DNA of 64,000 bases from Wolfiporia cocos. Its lineage: Eukaryota; Basidiomycota; Agaricomycetes; Polyporales; Phaeolaceae. The translations under genes were made by a program, and so were the position numbers. The notes under the pieces are model-generated. The model did not search any database. It was not told where the DNA came from and worked only from the letters and a program-made list of their open reading frames with translations. The DNA lies in contig JACCLO010000005.1 of assembly GCA_029448655.1 (NCBI GenBank), forward strand, positions 1,550,001 to 1,614,000. Direction: 5' to 3'. The number at the start of each line of letters is the position of its first letter. The first letter of the stretch is position 1. Positions 30,631 to 40,458 of the stretch are shown here, piece after piece.

Positions 30631-33600
30631 GAGAAAGCAGCGCATGTAATTACCTCGTTCGAGAAGAATCGATCCCTCTTCATCCCGGTAATCATGACGC
30701 TGGCAAAACCCGTGAAGTGCAATGCACTAATCGACTCAGGAGCAATGTCGAACCTGATCCACAGCAGAGTGGTAGAAAAATACAAGGTGCCCACACAACC
30801 CTTGAAGAACCCGATCATTGTCAAAAATGTTGACGGAACAGAAAACAAAGATGGGCGAATAGACCGAGAAGCTACCATACTACTAAGATATCCGAAGACC
30901 CAGAAAACGCGAAAAGTCCGATTCCTGGTAGGATCAATAGGAACGGAAAATATGATTCTGGGGTATGGATGGCTAAAAGACGAAAACCCCACAATCGACT
31001 GGAAGGACCAAACAGTCGATGTACGATCGATACTAGGGGCAGAAGAAAAGAAACAGGAAGCCACAATCCGAATGGATACGGTGGAGATGGTAGTTGCCCC
31101 AGAAGGAAAAATTCCAACAAGGGGGACCCAAGAAGCTGCAGGGTATGACCTTTACGCCGCAGAAGAAACCGAGATTCCCGCCGGAGGATGGAAACTCGTC
31201 TCCACAGGAGTAAAAATGAAGATCCCGAAGGGATCGTATGGAAGGCTGGCCGGACGATCAGGCAACACCCTCAGACACGGATTGGTGGTACAAGCCGGAA
31301 TCATAGACTCGGACTACCGAGGAGACGTCGGAGCCATCGTCTTCAACTACTCAGACAAAGCGCATAGAATTATCCCGGGCATGCGAATAGCCCAGATAAT
31401 TTTCGAACGACACCTCACCCCCGACATCTTAGAAGTCGAAGACCTAGACGAAACAGAACGAGGGGAGAAAGGGTTCGGATCCACGGACAAGCCAGAAGAA
31501 ACAGCGCAGCGGCTCTATACTCCCGAAGAATACAAAGCGATCCGACGCTTCGCAAAAGATAACCCTAAGATCATAGGAAAGAAAGGGGAGACGCGAAAGA
31601 AGTTCCAAACAAAGATGCAAATCATCAACGCTGTCAGGAAAGCGCCGACGAAATCCCAGGAATTCGCCCAAAAAACCCCCGAACCAGAACGAATGATTGA
31701 AGAGATGGTCCCGAAACACCTACTAAACTTCGCCAAGGTGTTCAGTAAGGAATCCGCAGCAGCGTTTCCCCCATCGAGACCATGGGACCACGCAATCGAA
31801 TTAAAACCCAATTTCGTACCGAAAGACTGCAAAGTCTATGCACTCTCGCCTAAAGAGCAACAGGCGCTGGACGAATTCCTAAAAGAAAACTTGGCCAAGG
31901 GATTCATAGTCCCTTCAAAATCCCCGATGGCGTCACCATTCTTTTTCGTCCCAAAGAAAGACAGCGGCCTACGACCCTGTCAAGATTATCGATATCTGAA
32001 TGAAGGGACGATAAAGAACGTTTATCCCTTGCCACTGATCTCAGAGCTCCTGGAAAAGCTAAAAGGAGCAAAGATCTTCACGAAAATGGACCTTAGAGCG
32101 GGATACAACAACGTGCGAATCAAAAAAGGAGACGAATGGAAAGCGGCCTTCAAAACGAACCGAGGGTTGTACGAGCCCACGGTTATGTTTTTCGGATTGT
32201 GCAATGCACCCGGGACCTTTCAGGCAATGATGAACGAAATCCTGAAAGAAGAAATCCTCGAAGGATGGGTGCTCGTTTATATGGACGACATCCTTATTTT
32301 CTCAGAAAACGAGAAAATACACAAGGAACGGGAGCGGCGGATCCTTCAGAGATTGGTGGATAACCACCTCTTTGTGAAACCCGAGAAATGCGCCTTCGGT
32401 GTCGACAGAGTCGAATTTCTGGGACTAGTCATCACCCCAGGAAATATTCAGATGGACCCAGCGAAACTCAATGGGATTAAGGAGTGGCCGACTCCCCGAA
32501 ATCTCAAAGAAGTCAGATCCTTCTTAGGATTTGCGAACTTCTATCGGAAATTTATCGATCACTACTCTACGCACGCCAGACCCTTGGTAGACCTCACAAA
32601 AACGGTCACAGGGACAGGGTTCCAATGGACGGAGAAAGAACAGACAGCATTTGAATTTATGAAGAAAGCATTCACGACGGCGCCCGCACTAGGAACACCA
32701 GACAAGGAGAAACCGTTCATCCTCGAAACAGATGCATCTCAGTTCGCCACAGGAGCAGTACTGAAACAGATAGATGAAACAGGGAGCGAACGGCCGGTGG
32801 GATATCTCTCACAATCCCTGACACCAACAGAACGGAACTACGAAATCTACGATCGCGAACTACTCGGGATAGTCCGAGCATTAGAAGAATGGCGGCACCT
32901 ATTGGAAGGAGCACCGCATCGGATCTTGATCCGAAGTGATCATCAGAACCTGACGTACTGGAGAAGCGCACAGCGCCTAAATCGGCGACAAGCGAGATGG
33001 CATCTATTCCTTTCACAATTCGACCTGAAATTGCAGCACGTCCCCGGAAGGAAACTAGTTATGGCCGACACGCTTTCCAGGTTGTACCACCTGGATGAAA
33101 GCAACGAAGACAACGAGGGAATCACCATGATTCCAGACAAACTCGTCGTCCACGCAATCCAGATCCCGATCATCGATCGAATCAAGAACGCCAACGATCG
33201 AGATGAATCTGCGGAACAGGCGATCCGTGCTCTAGGGGGCACAGGCGAATTCCCCGCGAGAACCACCGCAGATGAATGGCAACAAACGGATGGGATACTG
33301 CTCTACAGAGGCAGGATGTACGTGCCGAAGGATGAGGGCCTTCGACGGGACGTCATCTCGAAATACCACGACACGATCCCGGCCGGACACCCTGGGATCT
33401 GGGGTACAACAGTACAGGTTACGACCCACTTTTGGTGGCCGGACATGAGAACAATGATAGCGGAATACGTCCGGGGCTGTGCAATCTGTCAACAGATGAA
33501 ACCTGATAGGAATCCGCTGAAACCCCCCTTGCAACCAATACCGACACGGGAAGACGCCCTCCCCTTCTCACAGTGCTCGGTCGATTTTGTCACCGACCTG

Positions 33601-35736
33601 CCAAGAGTCGGAAAGTATGACTCCATGATGGTGATTGTCGACCATGGCCTATCCAAGGCCATCTCTCTCACCCCATGCGACAAAACGATCACTAGCGAAG
33701 GGGCGGCAGAAATATTTCACCGGAAAATCTACTCGCTATATGGCATCCCCCGAAAGATCATTTCAGACAGAGGACCACAGTTTGCATCAAAGCTTTTCAA
33801 GGAATTATGCAAACTGCAGGGAACGGAATCGGCAATGAGTACGGCGTACCATCCACAGACCGACGGACAGACAGAAAGAATGAATCAACAGATCGAAGTA
33901 TACCTTCGCATGAACGACCCATTCCAATGGGTACAACGACTGCCCGACGTCGAATTTGCACACAACACCAGACGAACCGAAAACCGGCCAGCGCCACTCG
34001 AAATAATCTTAGGATACGTCCCGAGAGGATTCCCGGACTATGACAGAGTAGGGAACGTCCCGGCAGCGGTCGACAGGATCAAGAAGATCAAAGAGGCGCG
34101 AAAGATGGCATTCATCGCGCATGAATTAGCCCAGAAAAGAATGGCAGGGCGGTTCCTCAGAGAGCTGCCGAAGCTTGAGAAAGGGGATAAAGTCTGGCTC
34201 GACGCCAAGAACCTAACGATCCCCTATGAATCAAACAAACTGGCACCAAAAAGAGAAGGACCCTTCACCATCACAGAAAAAATGGGACCAACGACATATC
34301 GACTACAGTTACCGGCGAATTGGAAAATTCATCCGGTCTTCCATGCTGCCTTACTAAAACCGTTCAAAGAAACAAGGGTACACGGACCCAATTACCTACG
34401 GCCGCCACCTGATATCATCAAGGGACAAGAAGAATACGAAGTCGAAGCCATCTTGGCTGACAGATGGCAAAGAAAAAAGCATCAATACTTCGTCAAGTGG
34501 AAAGGCTATGCCACGGCCGACAACTCATGGGAAGATGAAGGGAACTTGGAGCACTCCAAGGAACTGATAAAAGACTACCACAGGACGAGAGTCAGGACAA
34601 CCCCGACACTCGAAAACAAGACAGTAATAGTATGTCGACGACTTGCCACCAGCTCCCCCGCCGTACCACGACCCCCGGCGATGCAGATCGTCGAGAAGGC
34701 CGACCGCGAGGTACGCCACCAAGAAGGTACTCCCCCCAGCATCTACAGATTAGACACGCCCTCCTCTGGTACAGGGCCGAGGGACCTTTTGCTGGCCGAG
34801 CCGATGGCTGGTCGGCCCTCTTCGACATCGCGCAGGACCTCACCCACGTATACAGCTCGTACCAGAACATCACCGAGGACCTCGTCCGAATGGAGGGGCA
34901 GATCAGAGCGCAGAGAGAGGGACTCGAGTTACTCACCAACAGACTTATCGACCGATTGGCCGCCACTACAACGGCCCGACTACGACACGCGCTCAACGAC
35001 TTCGAGGATCGCGAGCACGTTACTCCCAGTCGACCCGAATACACACCACGACCCGCCCGCTTTTTCACCCCCGACGAACGACGCCGAGTTGCAAGGCCGT
35101 TTGATTTTATGGAGGGCGATAGAGTATTATTTCCTCTGCCTACCGAGACTCAGAGGGCCCGCCGAACAGGAGTTAGAGACCCGACGCCACGTATTTCTGG
35201 TATGGGAGGCAACGGGAGACGTGAACCACCTGCACGCCCGACGAGCCCTAGGGCTACCCCAGCGCGACAGCAAAGAGCGAATAGCACGCCGCCTATTCGA
35301 CGATCTCCGTCGGTGCAGAGCATTACCCGCGAGGAGTTTGAGCGAGGTGCGAGGGAGCACGAACGAGATACCGCCTCCCTACCCACATGGGCCGCACGAA
35401 ACCTCCACCGAGCCGCACACCACTGGAGGTACCAACATAACGAATACCTCCGCGATATCCCTTCCCTACGGGTACCAGCGAGGCCCTCACCTGAGCAGCC
35501 GTGTCGACAATGTGGCTCCGCTAACCACTGGATCCTCGACTGCCCCGACTATATTTGCAGAACTTGTGGGCTCAATCAACCAGGTCATCGACAGAATGAA
35601 TGCCGCCAACACTTCGTATGGCGAACTCCTACGACCCCGTCCCTCAGCGGGAACGGCGACATCTACAACAAACAGGACGCCGAGGCACTCTGAAGAGGGG
35701 AACTTGGAAAATTCGTCGAGGCCGACGAATGCCTAG
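30598..35736 (+). CDS. pol: Element B Pol polyprotein
   Basis: Open in the -1 frame from the slippery site to 35736, about 1712 codons; the first ATG is 30694. Domains in order: retropepsin with catalytic Asp in LIDSGAMSN (about 30733); dUTPase (about 31129-31490) with AAGYDLYA, YGRLAGRSG, GIIDSDYRGDVG, RIAQIIF and RGEKGFGST; reverse transcriptase with YMDD at 32278-32289; RNase H (ETDAS, RSDHQN, ADTLSR); integrase with an HHCC-like zinc site (about 33365-33500) and D,D,E at 33583, 33766 and 33874; and a chromodomain (YEVEAILADRW...YFVKWKGY, about 34436-34560) that in this clade directs integration to modified chromatin. The remaining ~380 codons are low complexity and overlap ORF3; copy C lacks the last half of this tail, so it may be dispensable. 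Confidence 0.95.
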   Translation, partial: CLGGKPTVLPSEKAAHVITSFEKNRSLFIPVIMTLAKPVKCNALIDSGAMSNLIHSRVVEKYKVPTQPLKNPIIVKNVDGTENKDGRIDREATILLRYPKTQKTRKVRFLVGSIGTENMILGYGWLKDENPTIDWKDQTVDVRSILGAEEKKQEATIRMDTVEMVVAPEGKIPTRGTQEAAGYDLYAAEETEIPAGGWKLVSTGVKMKIPKGSYGRLAGRSGNTLRHGLVVQAGIIDSDYRGDVGAIVFNYSDKAHRIIPGMRIAQIIFERHLTPDILEVEDLDETERGEKGFGSTDKPEETAQRLYTPEEYKAIRRFAKDNPKIIGKKGETRKKFQTKMQIINAVRKAPTKSQEFAQKTPEPERMIEEMVPKHLLNFAKVFSKESAAAFPPSRPWDHAIELKPNFVPKDCKVYALSPKEQQALDEFLKENLAKGFIVPSKSPMASPFFFVPKKDSGLRPCQDYRYLNEGTIKNVYPLPLISELLEKLKGAKIFTKMDLRAGYNNVRIKKGDEWKAAFKTNRGLYEPTVMFFGLCNAPGTFQAMMNEILKEEILEGWVLVYMDDILIFSENEKIHKERERRILQRLVDNHLFVKPEKCAFGVDRVEFLGLVITPGNIQMDPAKLNGIKEWPTPRNLKEVRSFLGFANFYRKFIDHYSTHARPLVDLTKTVTGTGFQWTEKEQTAFEFMKKAFTTAPALGTPDKEKPFILETDASQFATGAVLKQIDETGSERPVGYLSQSLTPTERNYEIYDRELLGIVRALEEWRHLLEGAPHRILIRSDHQNLTYWRSAQRLNRRQARWHLFLSQFDLKLQHVPGRKLVMADTLSRLYHLDESNEDNEGITMIPDKLVVHAIQIPIIDRIKNANDRDESAEQAIRALGGTGEFPARTTADEWQQTDGILLYRGRMYVPKDEGLRRDVISKYHDTIPAGHPGIWGTTVQVTTHFWWPDMRTMIAEYVRGCAICQQMKPDRNPLKPPLQPIPTREDALPFSQCSVDFVTDLPRVGKYDSMMVIVDHGLSKAISLTPCDKTITSEGAAEIFHRKIYSLYGIPRKIISDRGPQFASKLFKELCKLQGTESAMSTAYHPQTDGQTERMNQQIEVYLRMNDPFQWVQRLPDVEFAHNTRRTENRPAPLEIILGYVPRGFPDYDRVGNVPAAVDRIKKIKEARKMAFIAHELAQKRMAGRFLRELPKLEKGDKVWLDAKNLTIPYESNKLAPKREGPFTITEKMGPTTYRLQLPANWKIHPVFHAALLKPFKETRVHGPNYLRPPPDIIKGQEEYEVEAILADRWQRKKHQYFVKWKGYATADNSWEDEGNLEHSKELIKDYHRTRVRTTPTLENKTVIVCRRLATSSPAVPRPPAMQIVEKADREVRHQEGTPPSIYRLDTPSSGTGPRDLLLAEPMAGRPSSTSRRTSPTYTARTRTSPRTSSEWRGRSERRERDSSYSPTDLSTDWPPLQRPDYDTRSTTSRIASTLLPVDPNTHHDPPAFSPPTNDAELQGRLILWRAIEYYFLCLPRLRGPAEQELETRRHVFLVWEATGDVNHLHARRALGLPQRDSKERIARRLFDDLRRCRALPARSLSEVRGSTNEIPPPYPHGPHETSTEPHTTGGTNITNTSAISLPYGYQRGPHLSSRVDNVAPLTTGSSTAPTIFAELVGSINQVIDRMNAANTSYGELLRPRPSAGTATSTTNRTPRHSEEGNLENSSRPTNA
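34632..35693 (+). CDS. ORF3: overlapping CCHC zinc-knuckle gene at the 3' end of pol
   Basis: 353 codons from ATG 34632, in a different frame from pol and starting ~70 bp after the chromodomain. A Pro/Arg-rich N-terminus is followed by a helical region (ALLWYRAEGPF to about residue 130), an Arg/Pro-rich middle, a helical segment (TREEFERGAREHERD), and two C-terminal Cys/His knuckles: CRQCGSANHWILDC (about 291-304; C-x2-C-x4-H-x4-C) and CRTCGLNQPGHRQNEC (about 309-324; C-x2-C-x6-H-x4-C). Between B and C the first ~56 codons differ at about 20 codons, 18 synonymous; all these changes alter the pol frame. This is strong evidence of purifying selection on ORF3. Function unknown; the knuckles suggest nucleic-acid binding, like a second nucleocapsid. 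How it is translated (spliced RNA, internal entry) is not visible. Confidence 0.8.
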   Translation: MSTTCHQLPRRTTTPGDADRREGRPRGTPPRRYSPQHLQIRHALLWYRAEGPFAGRADGWSALFDIAQDLTHVYSSYQNITEDLVRMEGQIRAQREGLELLTNRLIDRLAATTTARLRHALNDFEDREHVTPSRPEYTPRPARFFTPDERRRVARPFDFMEGDRVLFPLPTETQRARRTGVRDPTPRISGMGGNGRREPPARPTSPRATPARQQRANSTPPIRRSPSVQSITREEFERGAREHERDTASLPTWAARNLHRAAHHWRYQHNEYLRDIPSLRVPARPSPEQPCRQCGSANHWILDCPDYICRTCGLNQPGHRQNECRQHFVWRTPTTPSLSGNGDIYNKQDAEAL

Positions 35737-35747
35737 GGAGGGGCTGA
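35735..35747 (+). promoter_or_regulatory. Polypurine tract of element B
   Basis: AGGGAGGGGCTGA directly upstream of the 3' LTR (35748), the expected plus-strand primer site. Its complement adjoins the LTR of element C at 13346. Confidence 0.8.
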
Positions 35748-36456
35748 TGTTATGATTATTTTGATTTTTTCGAATATTGACAGAACTCACCACCGGGCAA
35801 ATACGAGACAGGGACTTGTTGCGCAACCAACTCCCCTGGCTACTCGTGACTCTACTGGGCGCATCCCCAGTTGTACTAGTCTATAGGGCGCGTTTCATCT
35901 TCAGCAGATCCAACTCTGCCACCGTTTCATGTTCATCGTTCGTTAGCTGATAGATGGCGTTCAACCGCCATCATTCCTATCTATCGTCTCAGGTATATCA
36001 CTACATACCTATCAAACGTTTGGTACTATAGCGTAGATAGTATCGGTGACATCTGGGATGGACTGGACCCCTAAAACCCAACGTAGTATATAAACTAATG
36101 TACTTACTGTCAAGGCTCTTCAGCTCGACCTTGTTGTATAAACAAGAAGTCTTATACTCGTTCTCAAACGTAGGAAACTACGCTCAGTATTTCTCGCTCG
36201 AGCAACCGAACGACTAAGTCCTCGAAGTGCACATTGACTTCTCGGACTTAGGCGAGTCTTATATTCTATTAGACTCGCATCTGAACAGATTATATCCTCT
36301 AACGCGTATTGGATATTATACGATCTCCTAGGAACTTCACCTAGGACCTGAAGGCATCTAACGAGCATTTGCCTTGCATACGGCTATACGCCCACGTGCA
36401 GAAGAACGATCTATATTCGCGACTCGAATATACGAACGGGTATTCGACCCGTAACA
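35748..36456 (+). repeat. 3' LTR of element B
   Basis: 709 bp, matching the 5' LTR except at about three positions. Followed by the target duplication GGCCC (36457-36461). Confidence 0.96.
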
Positions 36457-36461
36457 GGCCC

Positions 36462-36764
36462 TCCCTTGTCTGTAGCAAATGAAGGCTATTCTGGTCGTCC
36501 GGTGATACCATGTCCTGCGTATGGGTACCCGTCCAGTGATGCTGTATGACACATGGATGAGCGCTACTATACTCAATCACCAGCTGACGACTGGCACTCA
36601 CAGAAAACGTATGTTGTCGGCGACTGGGCCTTATATCCACTGGCCTTCAAGGTCTGCTCTACCTTATGCTTATCCAACGTATCCCTGTATCCGCTCTTGA
36701 CCAGCAGGCCATTCTCGCCCCACATGCCCCCAATCTCTTCCAATGCTCGCTGCGCCTCCGCCTC
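36462..36764. other. Unassigned single-copy-like sequence
   Basis: About 300 bp between element B and the kinase-like pseudogene. The + strand contains a peptide-like stretch (DDWHSQKTYVVGDWALYPLAF) broken by a stop in the same frame; possibly a remnant of a host gene, not identified. Confidence 0.3.
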
Positions 36765-38245
36765 ACTCCAGGCATCGTCCTTGTTCCGGGATGAACTCCT
36801 CAAGCTTCGGAAGCTGAGCGATGACACTTGGCTCAAAGAACGACTCATACGGAAGAGACTTGGGGATGAACGGCTCGGGCAAGGGACCCTGCGCTTCCTC
36901 ATCTCCGAATTCCAGCTTGACTACATTTCGTTCCATGGCGGCATAGACGTCATCTTCAGGGCGTTTGTCCTCGATGACGGCTGCCACAACCACCCCGGCC
37001 TTCTGTTGTTCCCTTGAAAGATCTGCGACTCCCGATCGCTTGATCATGAACTGTGGGTCGATAGTCATTAAAGCATCCATCGTAAATGCATCTCTGATAT
37101 GTGGGGCCCATAGTTCGGAGTAAGGAAATCCATGTGCAGGATTGTTGGGATCTACCAGCACGAGCACCGGCTCCTCGTCGTCGTCTTCCTTGCAAGCCTC
37201 GCAGCGCATCCTCCTCGTCAAATTCCTCCGGCCCAATCTTGTACAACTTGACACGCCCATCCTTGTTGTCACAACCCCCGTCGATGACGCCCAGTAAGGG
37301 AGTCGAGCGGTCGCGCTCCATGCGCCTCTTAGACACGCGCAGCACGGGCCACGGCCACCTACGCCGCCTCAGGCCCCTCGAACGCAATCTCATCGTAATC
37401 CTCGCCCCACGCTTTAAGCATGCTGCGCGACCAGACGATCATGGCGGCCGCCAAGGGCTCGCCGGACTTCTCTAGTGCGAAGCGATTGGCCCAGAAGTGT
37501 TACGGGTCGAATACCCGTTCGTATATTCGAATCGCGAATATAGATCGTTCTTCTGCACGTAGGCACGTCGCCGTATGCAAGGCAAATACTCGTTAGATGC
37601 CTTCGGGTCCTAAGTGAAGTCCTTAGGAGATCGGTTAATATCCAATACGCTTTAGAGGATATAATCTGTTCAGGTGCGAGTCGAATAGAATAGAAGACTC
37701 GCCTAAGTCCGAGAAGTCAGTGTGCACTTCGAGGACTTAGTCGTTCGATTGCTCGAGTGAGAAATACTGAGCATAGTTTCCTACATTTGAGAACGAGTAT
37801 AAGACTTCTTGTTTATACAACAAGGTCAAGCTGAAGAGCCTCGACGGTAAGTACATGAGTTTTTATACTACGCTAGGTTTCAGGGGTCAAGTCTGTCCCA
37901 GATGCCACCGATACTATCTACGCTATAGTCCCAAACGTCTGATAAGTATGGAGTGATATATCTGAGACGATAGATAGGAATGATGGCGGTTGAACGCCAT
38001 CTGTCAGCTAATAAACGATGAACATGAAACGGTGGCAGGGTTGGATCTGCCAAAGATGAAACGAGCCCTATAGACTAGTACAACTGGGGATGCGCCCAGT
38101 AAGATCACGAGTAGCCAGGGGGTTGGTTGCACAACAAGTCCCTGTATCGTATTTGCCCGGTGGTGAGTTCTGTCGATATTCGAAAAATCAAAATAACCGT
38201 AACAAGAAGAAGTCGCCGAGTGTGTGGCATGCGCATGCATCAGCA
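36765..38245 (-). pseudogene. Degraded second copy of the kinase-like gene, split by a solo LTR
   Basis: The minus strand of 36765-37497 aligns with exon 1 of the kinase-like gene (about 5725-6465), from the MLKAWGEDYDE-like segment to LPKLEEFIPEQ. It has indels and frame breaks, for example loss of the Pro/Arg-rich block and a frame change near 37200. The alignment stops at 37497 at the LTR and resumes at 38205-38236 after it, exactly as expected from insertion with a 5-bp duplication (CCCAGAAG|AAGTCGCC in the parent). Beyond both ends homology is lost, so the copy is partial and was dead or died after duplication. Confidence 0.9.
37498..38204 (-). repeat. Solo LTR (B/C family) in the kinase-like pseudogene
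   Basis: 707 bp, + strand TGTTACGGGT ... AACCGTAACA, target duplication AGAAG at 37493-37497 and 38205-38209. Removing LTR plus one target copy restores the sequence seen in the intact gene at about 6460-6470. Confidence 0.96.
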
Positions 38246-38542
38246 AAGTGCGAGCAAGAAGATATACACATACCTGAGAATATCTGTCAGGCCAGGCTGA
38301 TACGAGTAGACAGACCGCGCTGTGCCCTGCTACCTAGATCTGTAAGTTTGAACAGATAAGCCACCACGTGGTCGTGCATGCTCTGTGGAACTCGCTGACG
38401 CTGACGGCTCTGGAGATTCACAGGTTGGCAAGAGGCAGGTCTGGAATGACCTGTGTAATTAGAAGCCTGTCTGGGATGACCTGTAGAACTAAGAGCCCAG
38501 TCTGAGATAAGCTGCGCAACCCATCGTCGGTTCGGGGTTCAT
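38246..38542. repeat. Spacer with three imperfect 30-bp tandem units
   Basis: Units at 38436-38465, 38466-38495 and 38496-38525, each built on C(A/C)(G/T)GTCTGG(A/G)ATGACCTGT or a diverged form of it. No gene seen. Confidence 0.5.
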
Positions 38543-40212
38543 CCCCAGTGAGAATTCCATGTATTTAAATGTAACCAAAAGTATTAGGATACAACGCGAA
38601 CCATAGACTACATTAGGATACATCGTAGACGCCCATACAATGTATCTCATCTACACTAGATGTATTCAAGTGTATCTCGTATAAGTTTCGATACATCAAA
38701 TATATCTGAATGGATCCTCAGGGTTGCATAAGAAGCTCCAAAGATATCCTTCAATGTAGCTCAATGTAGCTCAATATATCTCAGAATGTATTCAGATGTA
38801 ACCTAATGTACACAAAAGTATCGACGTATACTACCCAAATGCACCCCAGAAATATCCCACATCCATGCTCCCCCTATGCCCACTCCATGTCCCCACTCCC
38901 TGCCCCTACTCCCTGTTGTCAGAGCAATCAAAACATTAGTTCGACGAGCGCGTTTGTCCACAGGTGTGACGATGCTCGTAGGGCAATCGCGTGAGGTACA
39001 GTACATAAAATCGAGCTATTATATACCATTTTCCCCCCGTACCATATTCGGCTATGCGATACCCGACTCCCGATGTGCGCGCACAACATCCAGGCATGCG
39101 CGAGCTCAGCCTCAGCAAATCCATTTTCCAATACCTGTTGCGGAAAACTGTCAGTTTTCCGCGTGTTCATAGAATCGTCTTGCATTCTGCAGTATATAAA
39201 TGATTATTTTTAGGATATTGCAGAATTATGAAATACATACCAGTCTGTTTGCTGCGGCGGCTACATCTCGCAGTGAGAACAGTTGCGTACTGACTGAATG
39301 TAGGTAGACAAGACTAAACTAGAAACTAACGGCTCAAGTACTTATGCACATGGGGGGCTGTTTACTCACGTGTGGTCGTATGGCTTTTCTTGAGCTGGAG
39401 GGGATGGTGTCACCTTGCCAAGACCAGAGACCAACTAGATGTGAGAAAAGCACAGGGAGAAGACGAGATAGACTGAACCGTGCCGTGAGCCCACTTATCA
39501 AGGGACGACAGGATAGTGAATGAACCTAAAATGAAACCACGAAGGGAAATGACGTGATGATACTGCGAGTTCAGGTAGAAGCGTTACCATAAATGATTGT
39601 GGCTAAGGTGTGACGTGAAGATAAGAAGGAGTCGGCTGCAAGCTGCATCATCAGCAAAAATATACACAACAAACCTGACATGGACAGCGCACAATGTGTC
39701 TTTGCTGCTGCGTAGCTATAGGAGGTGGTTCTGCCACAAAAGGAGATATCCTCTTCTGGAATTGTTCACCACAGCCACAGAAATTAGTTCTGATCCAATT
39801 GTTATCAATTTCTACAGGCATAGTGTAATTAATATGATTTGATAAAAAGCAGGGGTATGGATGGACGCACAAACGGTAGTACGGCGGTACAGAGGGCAGC
39901 AACGAAGCATAGCGCCATAAGCGCGCTAACCGCAACAATATATGCACGACTCTGGACACAACTCCCTTGCTCATACAAAATTGCGTTATGCAACCGTACA
40001 TGTGCGCAACTTACGCAACGTTAACGCAACCTTACCGTCAGATCTGTCGTTCAATGGCATATGTCAACAATCTACGAAGCAGGTCACATGATCTATGGAT
40101 ACATCATTTGGATTACGTTGGATAGATTTCGGTACATTGAACTTTTCTGGATAGATTTATATACCTCAGGATTCATTGAGATATATTCAAATACCTTGGA
40201 TTTTCACTGGGG
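38543..40212. mobile_element. AT-rich TIR element (non-autonomous DNA transposon candidate)
   Basis: 1670 bp with inverted ends CCCCAGTGAGAATTCC... / ...GGATTTTCACTGGGG and a flanking 5-bp duplication TTCAT (38538-38542 and 40213-40217). Subterminal regions are rich in GATACATC/GATGTATC and ATATATC words on both strands. No transposase ORF; open frames inside are short. A third copy of the end sequence (CCCCAGTGAAAGTACC) begins near 42372. Contains a perfect hairpin at 39140-39162. Confidence 0.7.
39140..39162. other. Perfect short hairpin GCGGAAAAC..GTTTTCCGC
   Basis: Inverted repeat with a 10-bp stem (GCGGAAAACT/AGTTTTCCGC) and a 3-nt loop inside the TIR element. Role unknown. Confidence 0.6.
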
Positions 40213-40458
40213 TTCATCGCTCCAGACCCTGGTGTAATGCTACCGTCTGCCTGAAATCAGCAGCCCTTTTGATTTTGAACTCTCACAGTAATTGCGAAAT
40301 TACACTTTATAGCCATCGCATCTACAGCAGTCATGCGGTAAACTAATGTTAAAAAAGTAAGGTCCAAATTATTATTATTCTGCAGAAAGCAAATGACACG
40401 GAGGGAGAAGAATAAAAACATGTAGTGCAGGGGAAAAGACGATGAGGCAAGAGCACTG

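Larger units (their letters stand above)
28002..36456 (+). mobile_element. Element B: complete chromovirus (Ty3/gypsy) with dUTPase and two overlapping ORFs
   Basis: 8455 bp. LTRs 28002-28710 and 35748-36456 (709 bp each) differ at about three positions seen by eye (near 28165, 28198, 28366), so roughly 99.6% identical. The target duplication GGCCC lies at 27997-28001 and 36457-36461. PBS at 28712, polypurine tract AGGGAGGGGCTGA just before 35748. Gag and pol are uninterrupted and joined by a -1 frameshift signal. Pol order is protease, dUTPase, RT, RNase H, integrase, chromodomain. It looks autonomous and recently inserted. Confidence 0.96.

Noticed and set aside
34580..35736. The last ~380 codons of B pol as a conserved functional domain
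   Set aside because: Low complexity, strongly divergent between copies, truncated by a stop in C; most constraint in this stretch follows the ORF3 frame.
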